Below, one piece after another: positions 25,792-34,570 of a stretch of 64,000 bases of DNA. A model generated the notes under the pieces. The model was not told the origin of the DNA and did not search any database. It saw only the letters and a program-made list of their open reading frames with translations. The translations under genes were made by a program, and so were the position numbers. Source of the stretch: Paenibacillus sp. XY044 (GTDB lineage: Bacteria; Bacillota; Bacilli; Paenibacillales; Paenibacillaceae); assembly GCF_002257645.1 (NCBI RefSeq), contig NZ_NQMO01000003.1, forward strand, positions 186,001-250,000. Direction: 5' to 3'. Positions within the stretch are counted from its first letter, which is position 1; every line of letters begins with the position of its first letter.

Positions 25792-25828
25792 AAAAAAAAG
25801 AGAGCTGCACAAAGGCTCTCTTTTTTTT
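25792..25828. terminator. Terminator between convergent genes
   Basis: AAAAAGAGAGC pairs with GCTCTCTTTTT around a nine-base loop. The A-run on the left and T-run on the right suit termination from both sides. Confidence 0.88.
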
Positions 25829-25923
25829 GCCTGTAAAACGTTTATCGTTACTACCCGAGGTCTCGTAAAAATCGAATCCGCAGTGGAGCTAAAGCGTCGC
25901 TTCTTTGCGGTTCTGCCTCGGCA

Positions 25924-26826
25924 CTAATCGGTAACCATTTGCCCTCCGTTGACATGAAGCGTCTGTCCCGTGATATAAGATCCGTCGTCCGAAGCAAGGA
26001 GCACATACGCAGGTGCCAGCTCATACGGCTGGGCGGCGCGCCCCAGCGGCACGTCACGGCCGAAGATGACAAGCTTCTCCGGCGGGATCGTTGCCGGATT
26101 GAGCGGTGTCCAAACGGGCCCCGGAGCTACCGCGTTAACCCGAATGGATTGGGGGGCAAGATTCCGGGCGAGTGCGCGGGTAAAGCTGACGATCGCCCCT
26201 TTTGTCGAGGAGTAGTCCATCAGCGTATCATTGCCTACATACGCAGTCACAGATGCGGTGTTCACGATGCTGCAGCCCGGCCGGAGGTGGGGAAGAACCG
26301 CCTTGGTCAGCAGAATCAGAGAAAGGATGTTCACCTCAAACGTATTGCGCAGCTGTTCTTCGGAAATATCCAGCAGCGAAGTTTGGTAGAACTGGACCCC
26401 GGCATTGTTGATGAGAATGTCGACTTTTCCGTACGTACGCAAGGTACTGTCCACGATATGCGAAGCGAAGCCCGGCGCCCGCACGTCTACGGGAAGCAGA
26501 AGGCATTTTCTGCCGAGCTGGCGGATTCGCCGCTCCGTGTCCTGTGCGTCACGGTGTTCATTGAGATACACAATGACCAGGTCGGCGCCTTCTTTGGCAA
26601 AAGCGATGGCGACTGCACGCCCGATCCCGCTGTCTCCTCCGGTAATGATCGCCACCTTGTCCTTTAATTTTCCGGTCCCAACATAGTTTGGATTTTCAGA
26701 GACAGGGAGCGGGTTCATCACATATTCGATGCCCGGCTGCCCGTGCTGGTGCTGATCCGGCGGAAAAGCGACCGGAATGTCCTTGCATTGGTGAATGATG
26801 CCATTTTTCGCAAACGGATAGTTCAT
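25924..26826 (-). CDS. Short-chain dehydrogenase/reductase, YhxC/YhdF-like
   Basis: NAD(P)-dependent oxidoreductase of 300 residues with an N-terminal extension of about 50 residues (PFAKNGIIHQCKDIPVAFPPDQHQ) before the Rossmann fold. The cofactor motif is TGGDSGIGR (62-70), followed by NNAG (140-143), Ser192, and the catalytic Tyr205 and Lys209 in YSSTKG. The extended N-terminus and PVSENPNYVGTGKLKDKVAIITGG are characteristic of Bacillus general-stress-type SDRs. The ATG at 26826 follows GGGAAGGA. Substrate unknown. Confidence 0.9.
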   Translation of the reverse strand: MNYPFAKNGIIHQCKDIPVAFPPDQHQHGQPGIEYVMNPLPVSENPNYVGTGKLKDKVAIITGGDSGIGRAVAIAFAKEGADLVIVYLNEHRDAQDTERRIRQLGRKCLLLPVDVRAPGFASHIVDSTLRTYGKVDILINNAGVQFYQTSLLDISEEQLRNTFEVNILSLILLTKAVLPHLRPGCSIVNTASVTAYVGNDTLMDYSSTKGAIVSFTRALARNLAPQSIRVNAVAPGPVWTPLNPATIPPEKLVIFGRDVPLGRAAQPYELAPAYVLLASDDGSYITGQTLHVNGGQMVTD

Positions 26827-27030
26827 CAGCAAATCCTTCCCTAAGCTTTTGATGGTACACAGTCTATTCTCAGGATGGGCGAATGTGCCTGTTTTTTTTA
26901 AGTCTTACATCGAAATAACAAACGAACATAAACGGCTGTCCCGGACATAAATATGTACCAAAGCTGATGATCACCCAATGATGACGCATGTTGTTGGCAT
27001 TAGGGATCCTTTTGGAAGGAGGAGGGCCGA

Positions 27031-27978
27031 TTGATATTATCCAATGAGATGAATGCTGACAAGGGAATGACACCTAGACGAAAAAAATGGTTCACACGAA
27101 ACGATTGGACCGGCTATTTGTTCAGCGCCCCGTTAATTATCGGCGTGCTCGCATTTGCCATCTATCCGATGTTTGCCGCATTGTTTATCAGCTTTCACCA
27201 GACGTCTGGCCTGTCGCTAAACGGAAAGTGGGTGGGGCTCAGCAATTACCGGTACGCGCTGGAGGACCCCGTTTTCTGGCAAGCGCTTACAAACACGTTT
27301 TTGATGGGCGTCTTGTCCGTGGTGCTCGGCATCGTATTGTCGTTCGTGCTGGCGAGCCTGATCAACAATCTCAAATGGAACTTCGGCAAAAATTTTTTTA
27401 AGGCCGTTTACTTTCTACCGAACGTCGTGTCGGCGGTAGCGACCAGCCTACTGTTTTCGTTCCTGTTTTTCCCTTCGAAAGAAGGATTGCTCAACTTTGT
27501 GCTCAGCTGGTTCGGGGTTCACCATCCTATAGGCTGGTTTACGAATCCGGAGGTTTCACGCTTCAGCATTGTGCTGATGAGCCTGTGGGGGGCGCTTGGG
27601 TACAACACGATTATTTTTCTGGCAGGGCTGCAGAGCGTGCCGCGGGACCTGTACGAAGCCGCTGAAGTGGATGGGGCAGGCGGGTACAAGAAATGGCTTC
27701 ATATCACCATTCCTTATTTACGTCCGATCTTCGTCTTTATGCTCATTATGGGCACGATTGGAGGCATGAAGCGGTTTACCGACGTTTGGCTGATCGGCGG
27801 TACGGCGGGCAATCCGGGCGGAAGCCTGATGACGGTGGTGCTGTACATATACCGGAACGCCTTTTTGGCATCGCAAATGGGCCTGGCCACAGCCGCATCG
27901 TATCTGCTGTTCATTATCATTTTGGCGCTGACCGCGGTCATGATGCTGCTGAACCGCCGCAAGGACAGCCTGGACTAA
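27031..27978 (+). CDS. Sugar ABC transporter permease (MalF type)
   Basis: Membrane subunit of a CUT1 carbohydrate importer, 315 residues with six helices. The EAA loop that contacts the ATPase is EAAEVDGAGGYKKWLHITIPYLRPIF. The start is a TTG at 27031 directly behind AAGGAGGAGGG; an ATG at 27049 is the alternative. It heads an operon permease-permease-binding protein (27.0-30.3 kb). No ATPase is encoded in the operon, so a shared MsmX-type ATPase elsewhere probably powers it, as in other Firmicutes. Confidence 0.9.
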   Translation: MILSNEMNADKGMTPRRKKWFTRNDWTGYLFSAPLIIGVLAFAIYPMFAALFISFHQTSGLSLNGKWVGLSNYRYALEDPVFWQALTNTFLMGVLSVVLGIVLSFVLASLINNLKWNFGKNFFKAVYFLPNVVSAVATSLLFSFLFFPSKEGLLNFVLSWFGVHHPIGWFTNPEVSRFSIVLMSLWGALGYNTIIFLAGLQSVPRDLYEAAEVDGAGGYKKWLHITIPYLRPIFVFMLIMGTIGGMKRFTDVWLIGGTAGNPGGSLMTVVLYIYRNAFLASQMGLATAASYLLFIIILALTAVMMLLNRRKDSLD

Positions 27979-28042
27979 AGCACCCGGCCCGTATCGGCGT
28001 CATATCAGAACTACCGGATTATTAAGCAAAGGAGGTCCCGCC

Positions 28043-28909
28043 ATGATCCAAACGGCCGATTCCAAGGCGCTGCGCCGTAAAAAAATCCCTGTCAGTCAAT
28101 GGATTCTCACTATCGTGCTGTTTCTCGGCTCTTTTATCATGATCGTGCCATTCCTGTGGATGCTCGTCACCAGCTTTGACTGGGGGGCCCGGTTGAACAT
28201 TACGTTTCCGCCGAAAATTTGGCCGGAAGAGCCGTCCATACGCACGTATGAGGTGGCTTTCACGAACATTAAAATGTTCCGCTACATCATCAATTCCATC
28301 ATCGTCAGCGCCGGCGTCATCGTTGTCAGCTCCCTGTCCGCGCTGCTGTCCGGTTATGCCCTATCCAAGCTGCGGTTCAAAGGGGCGAGTCTGGTGCTTC
28401 TGCTGGCGCTGAGCACGATGATGATTCCGTTTGAAATGACCATGATTCCGCAGTACCTGCTCTTCAGCAAGCTCGGTCTGCTGGACAATTATCTGGCTTT
28501 TTATTTGCCTGCGCTCAACTACGCCTTCGGCACGTTTTTGGCCAAAGCCTTCATCGACCAGCTGCCATCCAGTCTGCGCGAAGCCGCCATTCTCGACGGG
28601 GCCGGGGAATTTACCGTGTTCGGCCGGGTGTATTTGCCGCTCTGCACGCCGATCATCGCCACCATGATCATCCTCCTGTTCCTAGGGGTGTGGAACGAAA
28701 TGCTGTGGCCGCTGCTGGTGCTGAAAAACGCCGCCAAATATACGATCCAGATCGGCCTGGCGATGTTTACCTACAACAACGGCATCAACCAACAGCCCTC
28801 AATCATTATGGCTGCAACGGCGGTCAGCCTCATTCCTGTCGTCGTCGTATATATGTTTTTGCAGCGCTACATCATCGAAAGCATTGCTTTGTCCGGAATC
28901 AAGCAGTAA
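28043..28909 (+). CDS. Carbohydrate ABC transporter permease (MalG type)
   Basis: Second membrane subunit of the CUT1 importer, 288 residues with six helices. The EAA loop reads EAAILDGAGEFTVFGRVYLPLCTPII, and the family C-terminus RYIIESIALSGIKQ is present. ATG at 28043 follows AAAGGAGGTCC, 64 bases after the first permease. Sugar specificity unknown. Confidence 0.9.
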   Translation: MIQTADSKALRRKKIPVSQWILTIVLFLGSFIMIVPFLWMLVTSFDWGARLNITFPPKIWPEEPSIRTYEVAFTNIKMFRYIINSIIVSAGVIVVSSLSALLSGYALSKLRFKGASLVLLLALSTMMIPFEMTMIPQYLLFSKLGLLDNYLAFYLPALNYAFGTFLAKAFIDQLPSSLREAAILDGAGEFTVFGRVYLPLCTPIIATMIILLFLGVWNEMLWPLLVLKNAAKYTIQIGLAMFTYNNGINQQPSIIMAATAVSLIPVVVVYMFLQRYIIESIALSGIKQ

Positions 28910-28953
28910 ATCCGGCGCATGAAACAACCTGATTATGAAAAGGGGGAACGTGC

Positions 28954-30333
28954 ATGAAAAAATGGCTTCTGCTGCTGCTGTCCTGTATGCTCGTGTTCAC
29001 GCTGGCAGCCTGTTCGGGAGGGTCAGACAAGGACGTGACCGGCGGCGTGGAAATCAAGGAAGTCTCGGACATGAAAGGAACCGTCCGGGTGGCGCTGGCC
29101 GGTTGGCAGCTTGACAACGGCATCAACGCACAGACGGGAAATGCGACGATCGGGTTGACCGAGTACATGGATAAGACGTTCAAAAAAATGTACCCGAATA
29201 TCAAGGTGGAGCTGTACCAAATTCCTTGGGAAAACGTAAAAGCCAAGCAAACGGCGATGCTGATGTCAGGGGATGCCGACGTGCTGTACACCGGGGGAGC
29301 CTTTGCATCCCAATGGTATCAGGACGGACTGCTTCGTGATCTTGACGACCTGATCAAAGAAGATACCTCGTTTGATCCCAGCATTTATCTGGACGGCATC
29401 ATGAACAACTCCTACAGTACCAAGTCTCCTGACGGTTCCAAGCAGTTCGGGATTCCGGCCGTGCTGGGCCGCCGCATGACCATTTACGACAAAAAGCTGT
29501 TCAGCGACTGGGGCGTCGAAGGCTTGACGGAAAAAGCGACCCCTGAAGAAATTTTGGAAAAAGCGACAAAGATGACCGGCAAAAATCCGAAAACCGGCGA
29601 ACAGAATTACGGTTTGTACTGGTCTGGCAACTCGCTCAACGGCTCCACTTTTGTAGCCCTTACCCTGGCTTTCGGGGCGAAGGGTGCCGAAGGCTCGCTG
29701 AAAGACGTCAAATCGATCAAATGGCAGCTGAACACGCCGGAAATGGTTAAGGTTATGGAATGGCTGAAGGAAGCATCGAAGCTTCCGCCGGCGGGATTCA
29801 TTACCGCGCAAGGAGCGGAAAACTTTGGGCTTGAGAAAAATAATATCGCGATTGCCCTGGACAGCACCGGCGGCGCCACGATGAACGAATTTATCGCGAA
29901 CAACAATAAGGATCTGCTCGACCGCTTTGAACCGGTCATGAATATGGGCCCTAAAGGTGAAGGCTGGGTGGCTGTCGATCCGTTCGTCATGGCGAAGAAC
30001 GCCAAGGACGTGAAGGCTTCCTGGGAAGTCCTCAAATTTTTGACCAGCCCGATGACGCAAAAATATACCTATGAAAACTTCGCGATGACGCCGACGATCA
30101 AGCAGGCCGATTTTGTGAAACCTGAAGACAAATACGTGAAAAAGGCGCTGGACATCGCCAATGTCGGGCACTCCGAGCTGATGGACGAAGCGAATCCGTT
30201 CTATATGAGCGATATCGTCCCGGCCGTCAACGGCTTTATCAGCAAAGCTGCCTCCGGCAACGCTCCGGATATTCAGCAGTTCCTGGACGAACTGCAGGAT
30301 CGCGCGGAGAAATGGTCCGCCAATTTGAAGTAA
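28954..30333 (+). CDS. Extracellular sugar-binding lipoprotein (family 1)
   Basis: Solute-binding lipoprotein of 459 residues that feeds the two upstream permeases. The lipobox is TLAAC (Cys20). The mature part begins with a short acidic linker, then MKGTVRVALAGWQLDNG and MYPNIKVELYQIPWENVKAKQTAMLMSGDADVLYTGG, typical of cluster B binding proteins. Trp and Tyr residues around YGLYWSGNSLNGS are of the kind that line sugar pockets. It is the third gene of its operon and is followed by a strong terminator. The ligand may be an oligosaccharide, judging by size. Confidence 0.9.
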   Translation: MKKWLLLLLSCMLVFTLAACSGGSDKDVTGGVEIKEVSDMKGTVRVALAGWQLDNGINAQTGNATIGLTEYMDKTFKKMYPNIKVELYQIPWENVKAKQTAMLMSGDADVLYTGGAFASQWYQDGLLRDLDDLIKEDTSFDPSIYLDGIMNNSYSTKSPDGSKQFGIPAVLGRRMTIYDKKLFSDWGVEGLTEKATPEEILEKATKMTGKNPKTGEQNYGLYWSGNSLNGSTFVALTLAFGAKGAEGSLKDVKSIKWQLNTPEMVKVMEWLKEASKLPPAGFITAQGAENFGLEKNNIAIALDSTGGATMNEFIANNNKDLLDRFEPVMNMGPKGEGWVAVDPFVMAKNAKDVKASWEVLKFLTSPMTQKYTYENFAMTPTIKQADFVKPEDKYVKKALDIANVGHSELMDEANPFYMSDIVPAVNGFISKAASGNAPDIQQFLDELQDRAEKWSANLK

Positions 30334-30342
30334 AAGGCTAAC

Positions 30343-30383
30343 AAGTGCGGGGCCCTTCGTCGGGCCTTTGCACTTCCTTTTTT
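30343..30383 (+). terminator. Terminator after the first sugar importer operon
   Basis: AAGTGC and an inner GGGCC pair with GGCC and GCACTT, followed by CCTTTTTT. Confidence 0.85.
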
Positions 30384-30488
30384 CGCTGGAAATGCATCTG
30401 GGCAACATTCGAAAAATAGTGATGGCTTAGCGCCAGGTGTGAATGCTTTTTAGCGCTCACCCTTATGAACAGTATGTAAGGAGGTCCT

Positions 30489-31463
30489 ATGATGGTACGT
30501 GTTGGCTTGGTTGGGGCAGGCGGAATCGCCTCCGAGCATTTTAAAAATATTGACGATCATGAGCAGGCAGAGCTGGTCGCCGTGTGCGATATTTCCGCGA
30601 AGCAGGCTGAGCAAGCCGTAAAACGGTATGGAGGCGTCGCCTATACGGATATTCGGCGGATGCTGGCGAACGAAAGTCTGGATGCTCTCTTTGTGTGCGT
30701 TCCTCCCTTTGCCCATGGCGATATTGAAGAGCAGGCGGTGGGAAGAGGGATTCATCTGTTGGTGGAAAAGCCGCTGGGTCTTGATATGGACGTTGTGCGG
30801 CAAAAGGCGGATTTGATTCGTAAAGCGGGCGTCATAACGGCCTCAGGCTACTGCCTAAGGTATATGGAGCCTGTACAGAAGGCGAAACAGTACCTGGCCG
30901 GCAAAGAAATCGCTATGGTGCGGGCCCATCGGTTCGGCGGATTGCCGGATACCCCTTGGTGGGTGGACCACGCCAAGTCGGGCGGGCAGCTGGTAGAGCA
31001 GACGACCCATAATGTCGATCTTATGCTATATTTGGCCGGAACCGTTCACAAGGTCAGTGCGGACATGGCACTGCTGCTGAACAAGGACGTTCCCGGGATT
31101 ACGACGCCGGATGCCGCTTCGGTCAACCTGGTATTTGATTCGGGCGCGATCGGTCACATCGACACCGGGTTTTTGCCTCAGCCGGACAGCCGTTCCTCTC
31201 TGGAGATCATTGGAAGGGATTTCAGACTGACGCTGGAAGGGACGTCGCTCACCATTCTGGAACCGGAGCGGACGATCATACTTCGCGGCAAATCCGATTT
31301 CTACAAGGTCCAGGACGATGCTTTCATTCGCGCTGTAGCGACCGGAGACAAGAGCTTGATTCTGGCGCCGTATGAAGAAGTCATGCACACGCTGGAAGTG
31401 ACGCTGGCCGCCAACGAATCGGCACAAAGCGGAATGCCGGTGACCATTCATAAGAGGGGGTGA
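30489..31463 (+). CDS. Gfo/Idh/MocA-family oxidoreductase
   Basis: NAD(P)-dependent dehydrogenase of 324 residues acting on a sugar, cyclitol or their derivatives. It has the N-terminal nucleotide motif GLVGAGGIASEH, the LFVCVPPFAHGDIEEQAVGRGIHLLVEKPLG block with the conserved EKP Lys, and a C-terminal alpha/beta domain with GGQLVEQTTHNVDLMLYL where the conserved His sits. ATG at 30489 follows AAGGAGGTCC. It is separated from the importer operon by a terminator, and a TTCG terminator follows. Substrate unknown. Confidence 0.9.
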   Translation: MMVRVGLVGAGGIASEHFKNIDDHEQAELVAVCDISAKQAEQAVKRYGGVAYTDIRRMLANESLDALFVCVPPFAHGDIEEQAVGRGIHLLVEKPLGLDMDVVRQKADLIRKAGVITASGYCLRYMEPVQKAKQYLAGKEIAMVRAHRFGGLPDTPWWVDHAKSGGQLVEQTTHNVDLMLYLAGTVHKVSADMALLLNKDVPGITTPDAASVNLVFDSGAIGHIDTGFLPQPDSRSSLEIIGRDFRLTLEGTSLTILEPERTIILRGKSDFYKVQDDAFIRAVATGDKSLILAPYEEVMHTLEVTLAANESAQSGMPVTIHKRG

Positions 31464-31476
31464 ATTTACCCCTTTC

Positions 31477-31499
31477 AGGAGCCTTCGGGCTCCTTTTTT
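31477..31499 (+). terminator. Terminator after the Gfo/Idh/MocA gene
   Basis: AGGAGCC and GGCTCCT pair around a TTCG tetraloop, followed by six Ts. Confidence 0.9.
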
Positions 31500-31897
31500 G
31501 CGTAATCCTGATGGGCATGAGCAGTGTATAAAATAGTCGATGCTGTGCGTGATCACGTCCTTTTCCATAATCAGGATATGACGGGGTACTGCAGATTAGA
31601 ATCTGGTAAACCGTTTTCGAACTATCAATTTGGATTTTTTGGATTCAGTGATTGTATACTTCAAATCGATGAGTGAAATAGTCAATATTTAGCCATTTTG
31701 CATCATCAGTACGATGAGGGACGGCGCCGACCGAAAGGGCTGATTTCCCGGATCGAAGGCTTTCATGCACGATAAAGGGCGGGATCCATTCCTTCCCTTG
31801 TTCTTGTTTTCTTGCAAAGATCTTGATTCTGCTGTCCCAAACAAGGTAAACTCATCTGTAGGCATAAACAGAGCTGGAACAAGAAGGAAGGATTAGC
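31500..31897 (+). other. Non-coding gap of about 400 bases
   Basis: I find no gene or RNA I can support here. The stretch is AT-richer than its neighbours and should hold the promoter of the ArsR-type regulator. A weak match TTGATT-18-TAAACT near 31825-31855 is the best candidate. A ribosome site AAGGAAGG precedes the ATG at 31898. Confidence 0.4.
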
Positions 31898-32839
31898 ATG
31901 TTGGATTTGAATGTGAATGAGCCGGATCAACTGGTTCAGGTTGCCCATGCATTGTCCACCCGGGCGAGGGTGGATATGCTAAAACTGCTCTATACCCGGA
32001 GCATGAATATTATCGAAATTTCAGAAGCGCTCAAGCTGCCGGTGTCGACGGTGGCGAACAACGTCAAAATTTTGGAGGCCGCCAAGCTGCTGACGACGGA
32101 GCTGCTGCCTGCAGCCAGAGGTGCGATGAAGGTATGCACCCGCAGTTATGATGACATACATATCAGCCTCAACCCGGCCATACAATCGAGCAAGGAAAAC
32201 TACGGCGTGTATGAGGTCGAAATCCCGATCGGATTGTACAGCGATTGTGAGGTATACCCGACCTGCGGCATGGCGAGCGGCACCGAGATGATCATCCGGG
32301 AGGACGAGCCGGCGAGCTTCTACCATCCGAAGCATATCGAAGCGCAGATCATTTGGCTCCGCAAAGGATACCTGGAGTACATTTTGCCGCTGGAGCTTCC
32401 GCAAAATGTCAAAATCAAATCGCTGGAGCTGTCCATGGAACTCTGCTCGGAAGCACCCAACTTCGATAACGATTGGCCGTCGGATATATCGGTCTGGCTG
32501 AACGGATTCGAGATCGGGATGTGGACGAGCCCGGGAGATTTCGGAGACCGCCGCGGCCGGCTCAACCCTTCCTGGTGGCTCGATTGGACGACACAGTACG
32601 GCCTCTTGAAAACATGGCGGGTTGAAGAGGACCGAACGACACTGGACATGAAAAAGGTATCGGATGTGGGTATCAATGATCTTCAGCTTGAAGAGCGTCC
32701 GAATTTGCGTATGCGGATCGGCGTGGATCCAAATGCAGTCCATAAAGGCGGGGTGAACATTTTCGGCCGGCAGTTCGGCGATTATGAGCAGGACATCAAG
32801 ATGCGGATTCAATATGTTCCCATGACGGAGGAAGCGTAA
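31898..32839 (+). CDS. ArsR-type winged-helix regulator with a large C-terminal domain
   Basis: Predicted transcription regulator of 313 residues. Residues 1-85 form an ArsR-type winged helix (LVQVAHALSTRARVDMLKLL, then IIEISEALKLPVSTVANNVK with the recognition helix, and a KVCTR wing). The remaining ~220 residues are not part of classical ArsR repressors (about 100 residues). They contain beta-rich, Trp-rich stretches (DISVWLNGFEIGMW, RLNPSWWLDWTTQYGLLKTW) that look like a jelly-roll sugar-binding domain by eye. It sits between two sugar importer operons and probably senses a carbohydrate for one of them. Confidence 0.8.
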   Translation: MLDLNVNEPDQLVQVAHALSTRARVDMLKLLYTRSMNIIEISEALKLPVSTVANNVKILEAAKLLTTELLPAARGAMKVCTRSYDDIHISLNPAIQSSKENYGVYEVEIPIGLYSDCEVYPTCGMASGTEMIIREDEPASFYHPKHIEAQIIWLRKGYLEYILPLELPQNVKIKSLELSMELCSEAPNFDNDWPSDISVWLNGFEIGMWTSPGDFGDRRGRLNPSWWLDWTTQYGLLKTWRVEEDRTTLDMKKVSDVGINDLQLEERPNLRMRIGVDPNAVHKGGVNIFGRQFGDYEQDIKMRIQYVPMTEEA

Positions 32840-32877
32840 AACCATTGTTACAACAAGTTTGTAACAATGGTTTTTTT
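32840..32877 (+). terminator. Terminator after the ArsR-type regulator
   Basis: AACCATTGTTAC (32840-32851) pairs perfectly with GTAACAATGGTT (32861-32872), then a T run to 32877. Confidence 0.92.
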
Positions 32878-33025
32878 GTGGTTATCATTGGATCTGCAGA
32901 TCTGAATGGAAAAGGCTGGTGGTTAAGGCACTTATCTCTAAACCGTCATACCTTTGACTCCAATTTTAAATACTGCAGTCTTGGAACTGGTAAAAAATTA
33001 ATTACAAGAAAACGAAATGAATGCG

Positions 33026-33054
33026 TTGACAAAATAGAATTTTAGCCGTAATAT
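33026..33054 (+). promoter_or_regulatory. Sigma-A promoter of the second sugar importer operon
   Basis: TTGACA (33026-33031), exactly 17 bases, then TAATAT (33049-33054). This is the closest match to the sigma-A consensus I noticed in the window. The leader to the ATG at 33138 is about 75 bases. Confidence 0.75.
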
Positions 33055-33063
33055 AGCCCCATA

Positions 33064-33101
33064 AGAACAATAAAGTTGTAATAAAACAATATAATTGTTC
33101 T
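33064..33101 (+). repeat. Inverted repeat just downstream of the importer promoter
   Basis: AGAACAAT (33064-33071) and ATTGTTCT (33094-33101) are perfect inverted copies with 22 bases between. An inner TTGT/ACAA pair lies in the centre. Starting about 10 bases after the -10 element, it covers the transcription start and early leader, a typical repressor position. The adjacent ArsR-type protein is a candidate binder, by context only. Confidence 0.5.
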
Positions 33102-33137
33102 TTAGAACGACTATGTTGACGAAATTGGGGGGTACGT

Positions 33138-34487
33138 ATGAGAAGAAAATTCAGCTTCATGTGGATCACATTGTTATCTCTGTCCTTATTGCTCAGCGCC
33201 TGCGGCAGCGGCGGAAGTGGTGGAAGCAGCGGTTCGGACAGCGCAGGCGGGGATGCGTCTGGCGGTACTGGTGAAAGCGCTTCAACAGATGCGGGCAGCG
33301 GCAAGAAAGTTGATCTTTCCTTCTGGACGCTGTTTGACGGCGGGGACGGGGACAACATGCAGGCCATGGTGGACCAGTTCAATAAGGAGCATCCGGATAT
33401 TCAGGTGAAAAATACAAAGCTCGTGTGGGGCGAGTATTATACGAAGCTGATTACGGCGGTTGGGGCAGGCAACGGTCCGGATGTGGGCATCTCCCATATT
33501 TCCCGTCTTCCCGACTTGATCAACCAGGGGGTTGCCACCGAACTGGATGATTCGGCGAAGGATGCAAACATCGACTGGAGCACGTTTAACCAGAACATTC
33601 TGGAAGCTTCCATTTACGATGACAAGCATTACGCCGTTCCGATCGATACGCATCCGTTTATTATGTATTACAATAAAGCGCTGCTTAAAGAAGCGGGACT
33701 GCTCGGCGAAGACGGCAAACCGGTCCTGGAGCAATCGGGCGACGGGTTCATCAAGTTCCTGACGACGCTGAAGGAGAAGCTTCCGAAAGGCAAATATCCA
33801 TTTGCGCTCTCGAGCACCAACGACGATCCATTCCGCTTCTGGTGGGCTCTTTATTCACAGCAGGGCGGCAATGACGTAGTGTCCGACGATCTGAAATCAC
33901 CGGACATCGACAAGGACAAAGCCGTGAAAGCCGCGGATTATATCAAGGACTTATACCATAAGTACAATTTCATCAAGCTGAACGATCCGGATTTCTATAA
34001 ATCGTTCCAGAGCGGAAATGCGGCGATCATGATGACTGGCGTGTGGGCGACGGGAACGTGGGAGAAGACCAAAGGGCTTGAATTCGGTGCGATGCCGATA
34101 CCGAAAATTTTCGACCAGGAAGCAACATGGGGCGATTCGCATACGATCATTCTGCCGGCAACCAGCAGCGAAGATCCGGAGAAACGCAAAGCCGCGCTGA
34201 TTTTCGCCAACTGGATCGCTGATCACGGAGAGATCTGGGCAAAAGCGGGGCATATCCCTTCGAAGCCGGCTGTGTTCGACAAACCGGAATTCAAAGAGAT
34301 GCCGTACCGCAGCGATTACGTCTCGGTGGCGAGCACGGTTAAATTCAGCAAGCATTCCGACAAGAACTGGCAGATCCGCGATAACGCGCTCTTCAAATAT
34401 TTGAACGAAGTATGGTCCAACAAGATGTCGAGCTCGGATGCCGTTGATAAAATGCAGACGGAGATCGGCAAAATTTTAAGCGAGTAA
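33138..34487 (+). CDS. Extracellular sugar-binding lipoprotein (family 1)
   Basis: Solute-binding lipoprotein of 449 residues. The signal peptide ends in LLSAC (Cys22), followed by a long flexible Gly/Ser/Asp linker to about residue 53. The binding domain starts KKVDLSFWTLFDGGDGDNMQAMVDQFNKEHPDIQVKNT, and the segment AIMMTGVWATGTWEKTKGLEFGAMPIP is typical of CUT1 oligosaccharide-binding proteins. It heads an operon with two permeases, an acyltransferase-like protein and a GH2 glycosidase, so the ligand is probably a beta-linked glycoside. Confidence 0.92.
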   Translation: MRRKFSFMWITLLSLSLLLSACGSGGSGGSSGSDSAGGDASGGTGESASTDAGSGKKVDLSFWTLFDGGDGDNMQAMVDQFNKEHPDIQVKNTKLVWGEYYTKLITAVGAGNGPDVGISHISRLPDLINQGVATELDDSAKDANIDWSTFNQNILEASIYDDKHYAVPIDTHPFIMYYNKALLKEAGLLGEDGKPVLEQSGDGFIKFLTTLKEKLPKGKYPFALSSTNDDPFRFWWALYSQQGGNDVVSDDLKSPDIDKDKAVKAADYIKDLYHKYNFIKLNDPDFYKSFQSGNAAIMMTGVWATGTWEKTKGLEFGAMPIPKIFDQEATWGDSHTIILPATSSEDPEKRKAALIFANWIADHGEIWAKAGHIPSKPAVFDKPEFKEMPYRSDYVSVASTVKFSKHSDKNWQIRDNALFKYLNEVWSNKMSSSDAVDKMQTEIGKILSE

Positions 34488-34511
34488 CCTTGAGGGGTAT
34501 GATCCATCGGA

Positions 34512-34540
34512 CAGGTTTGGAGCACTTGGCTCCAAACCTG
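34512..34540 (+). other. Intercistronic hairpin after the binding-protein gene
   Basis: CAGGTTTGGAGC (34512-34523) and GCTCCAAACCTG (34529-34540) form a perfect 12-base stem with a 5-base loop in the 83-base gap before the first permease. No T run follows. It probably limits read-through or protects the upstream mRNA so that binding protein exceeds transporter. Confidence 0.75.
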
Positions 34541-34570
34541 CCTTAGCGATGCGGGAGAGGAAGATGAGTC

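Noticed and set aside
31610..31660. cre-like stretch TGGTAAACCGTTTTCGA
   Set aside because: The central dinucleotide and flanks do not match the cre consensus when aligned, and it lies far from any start codon.
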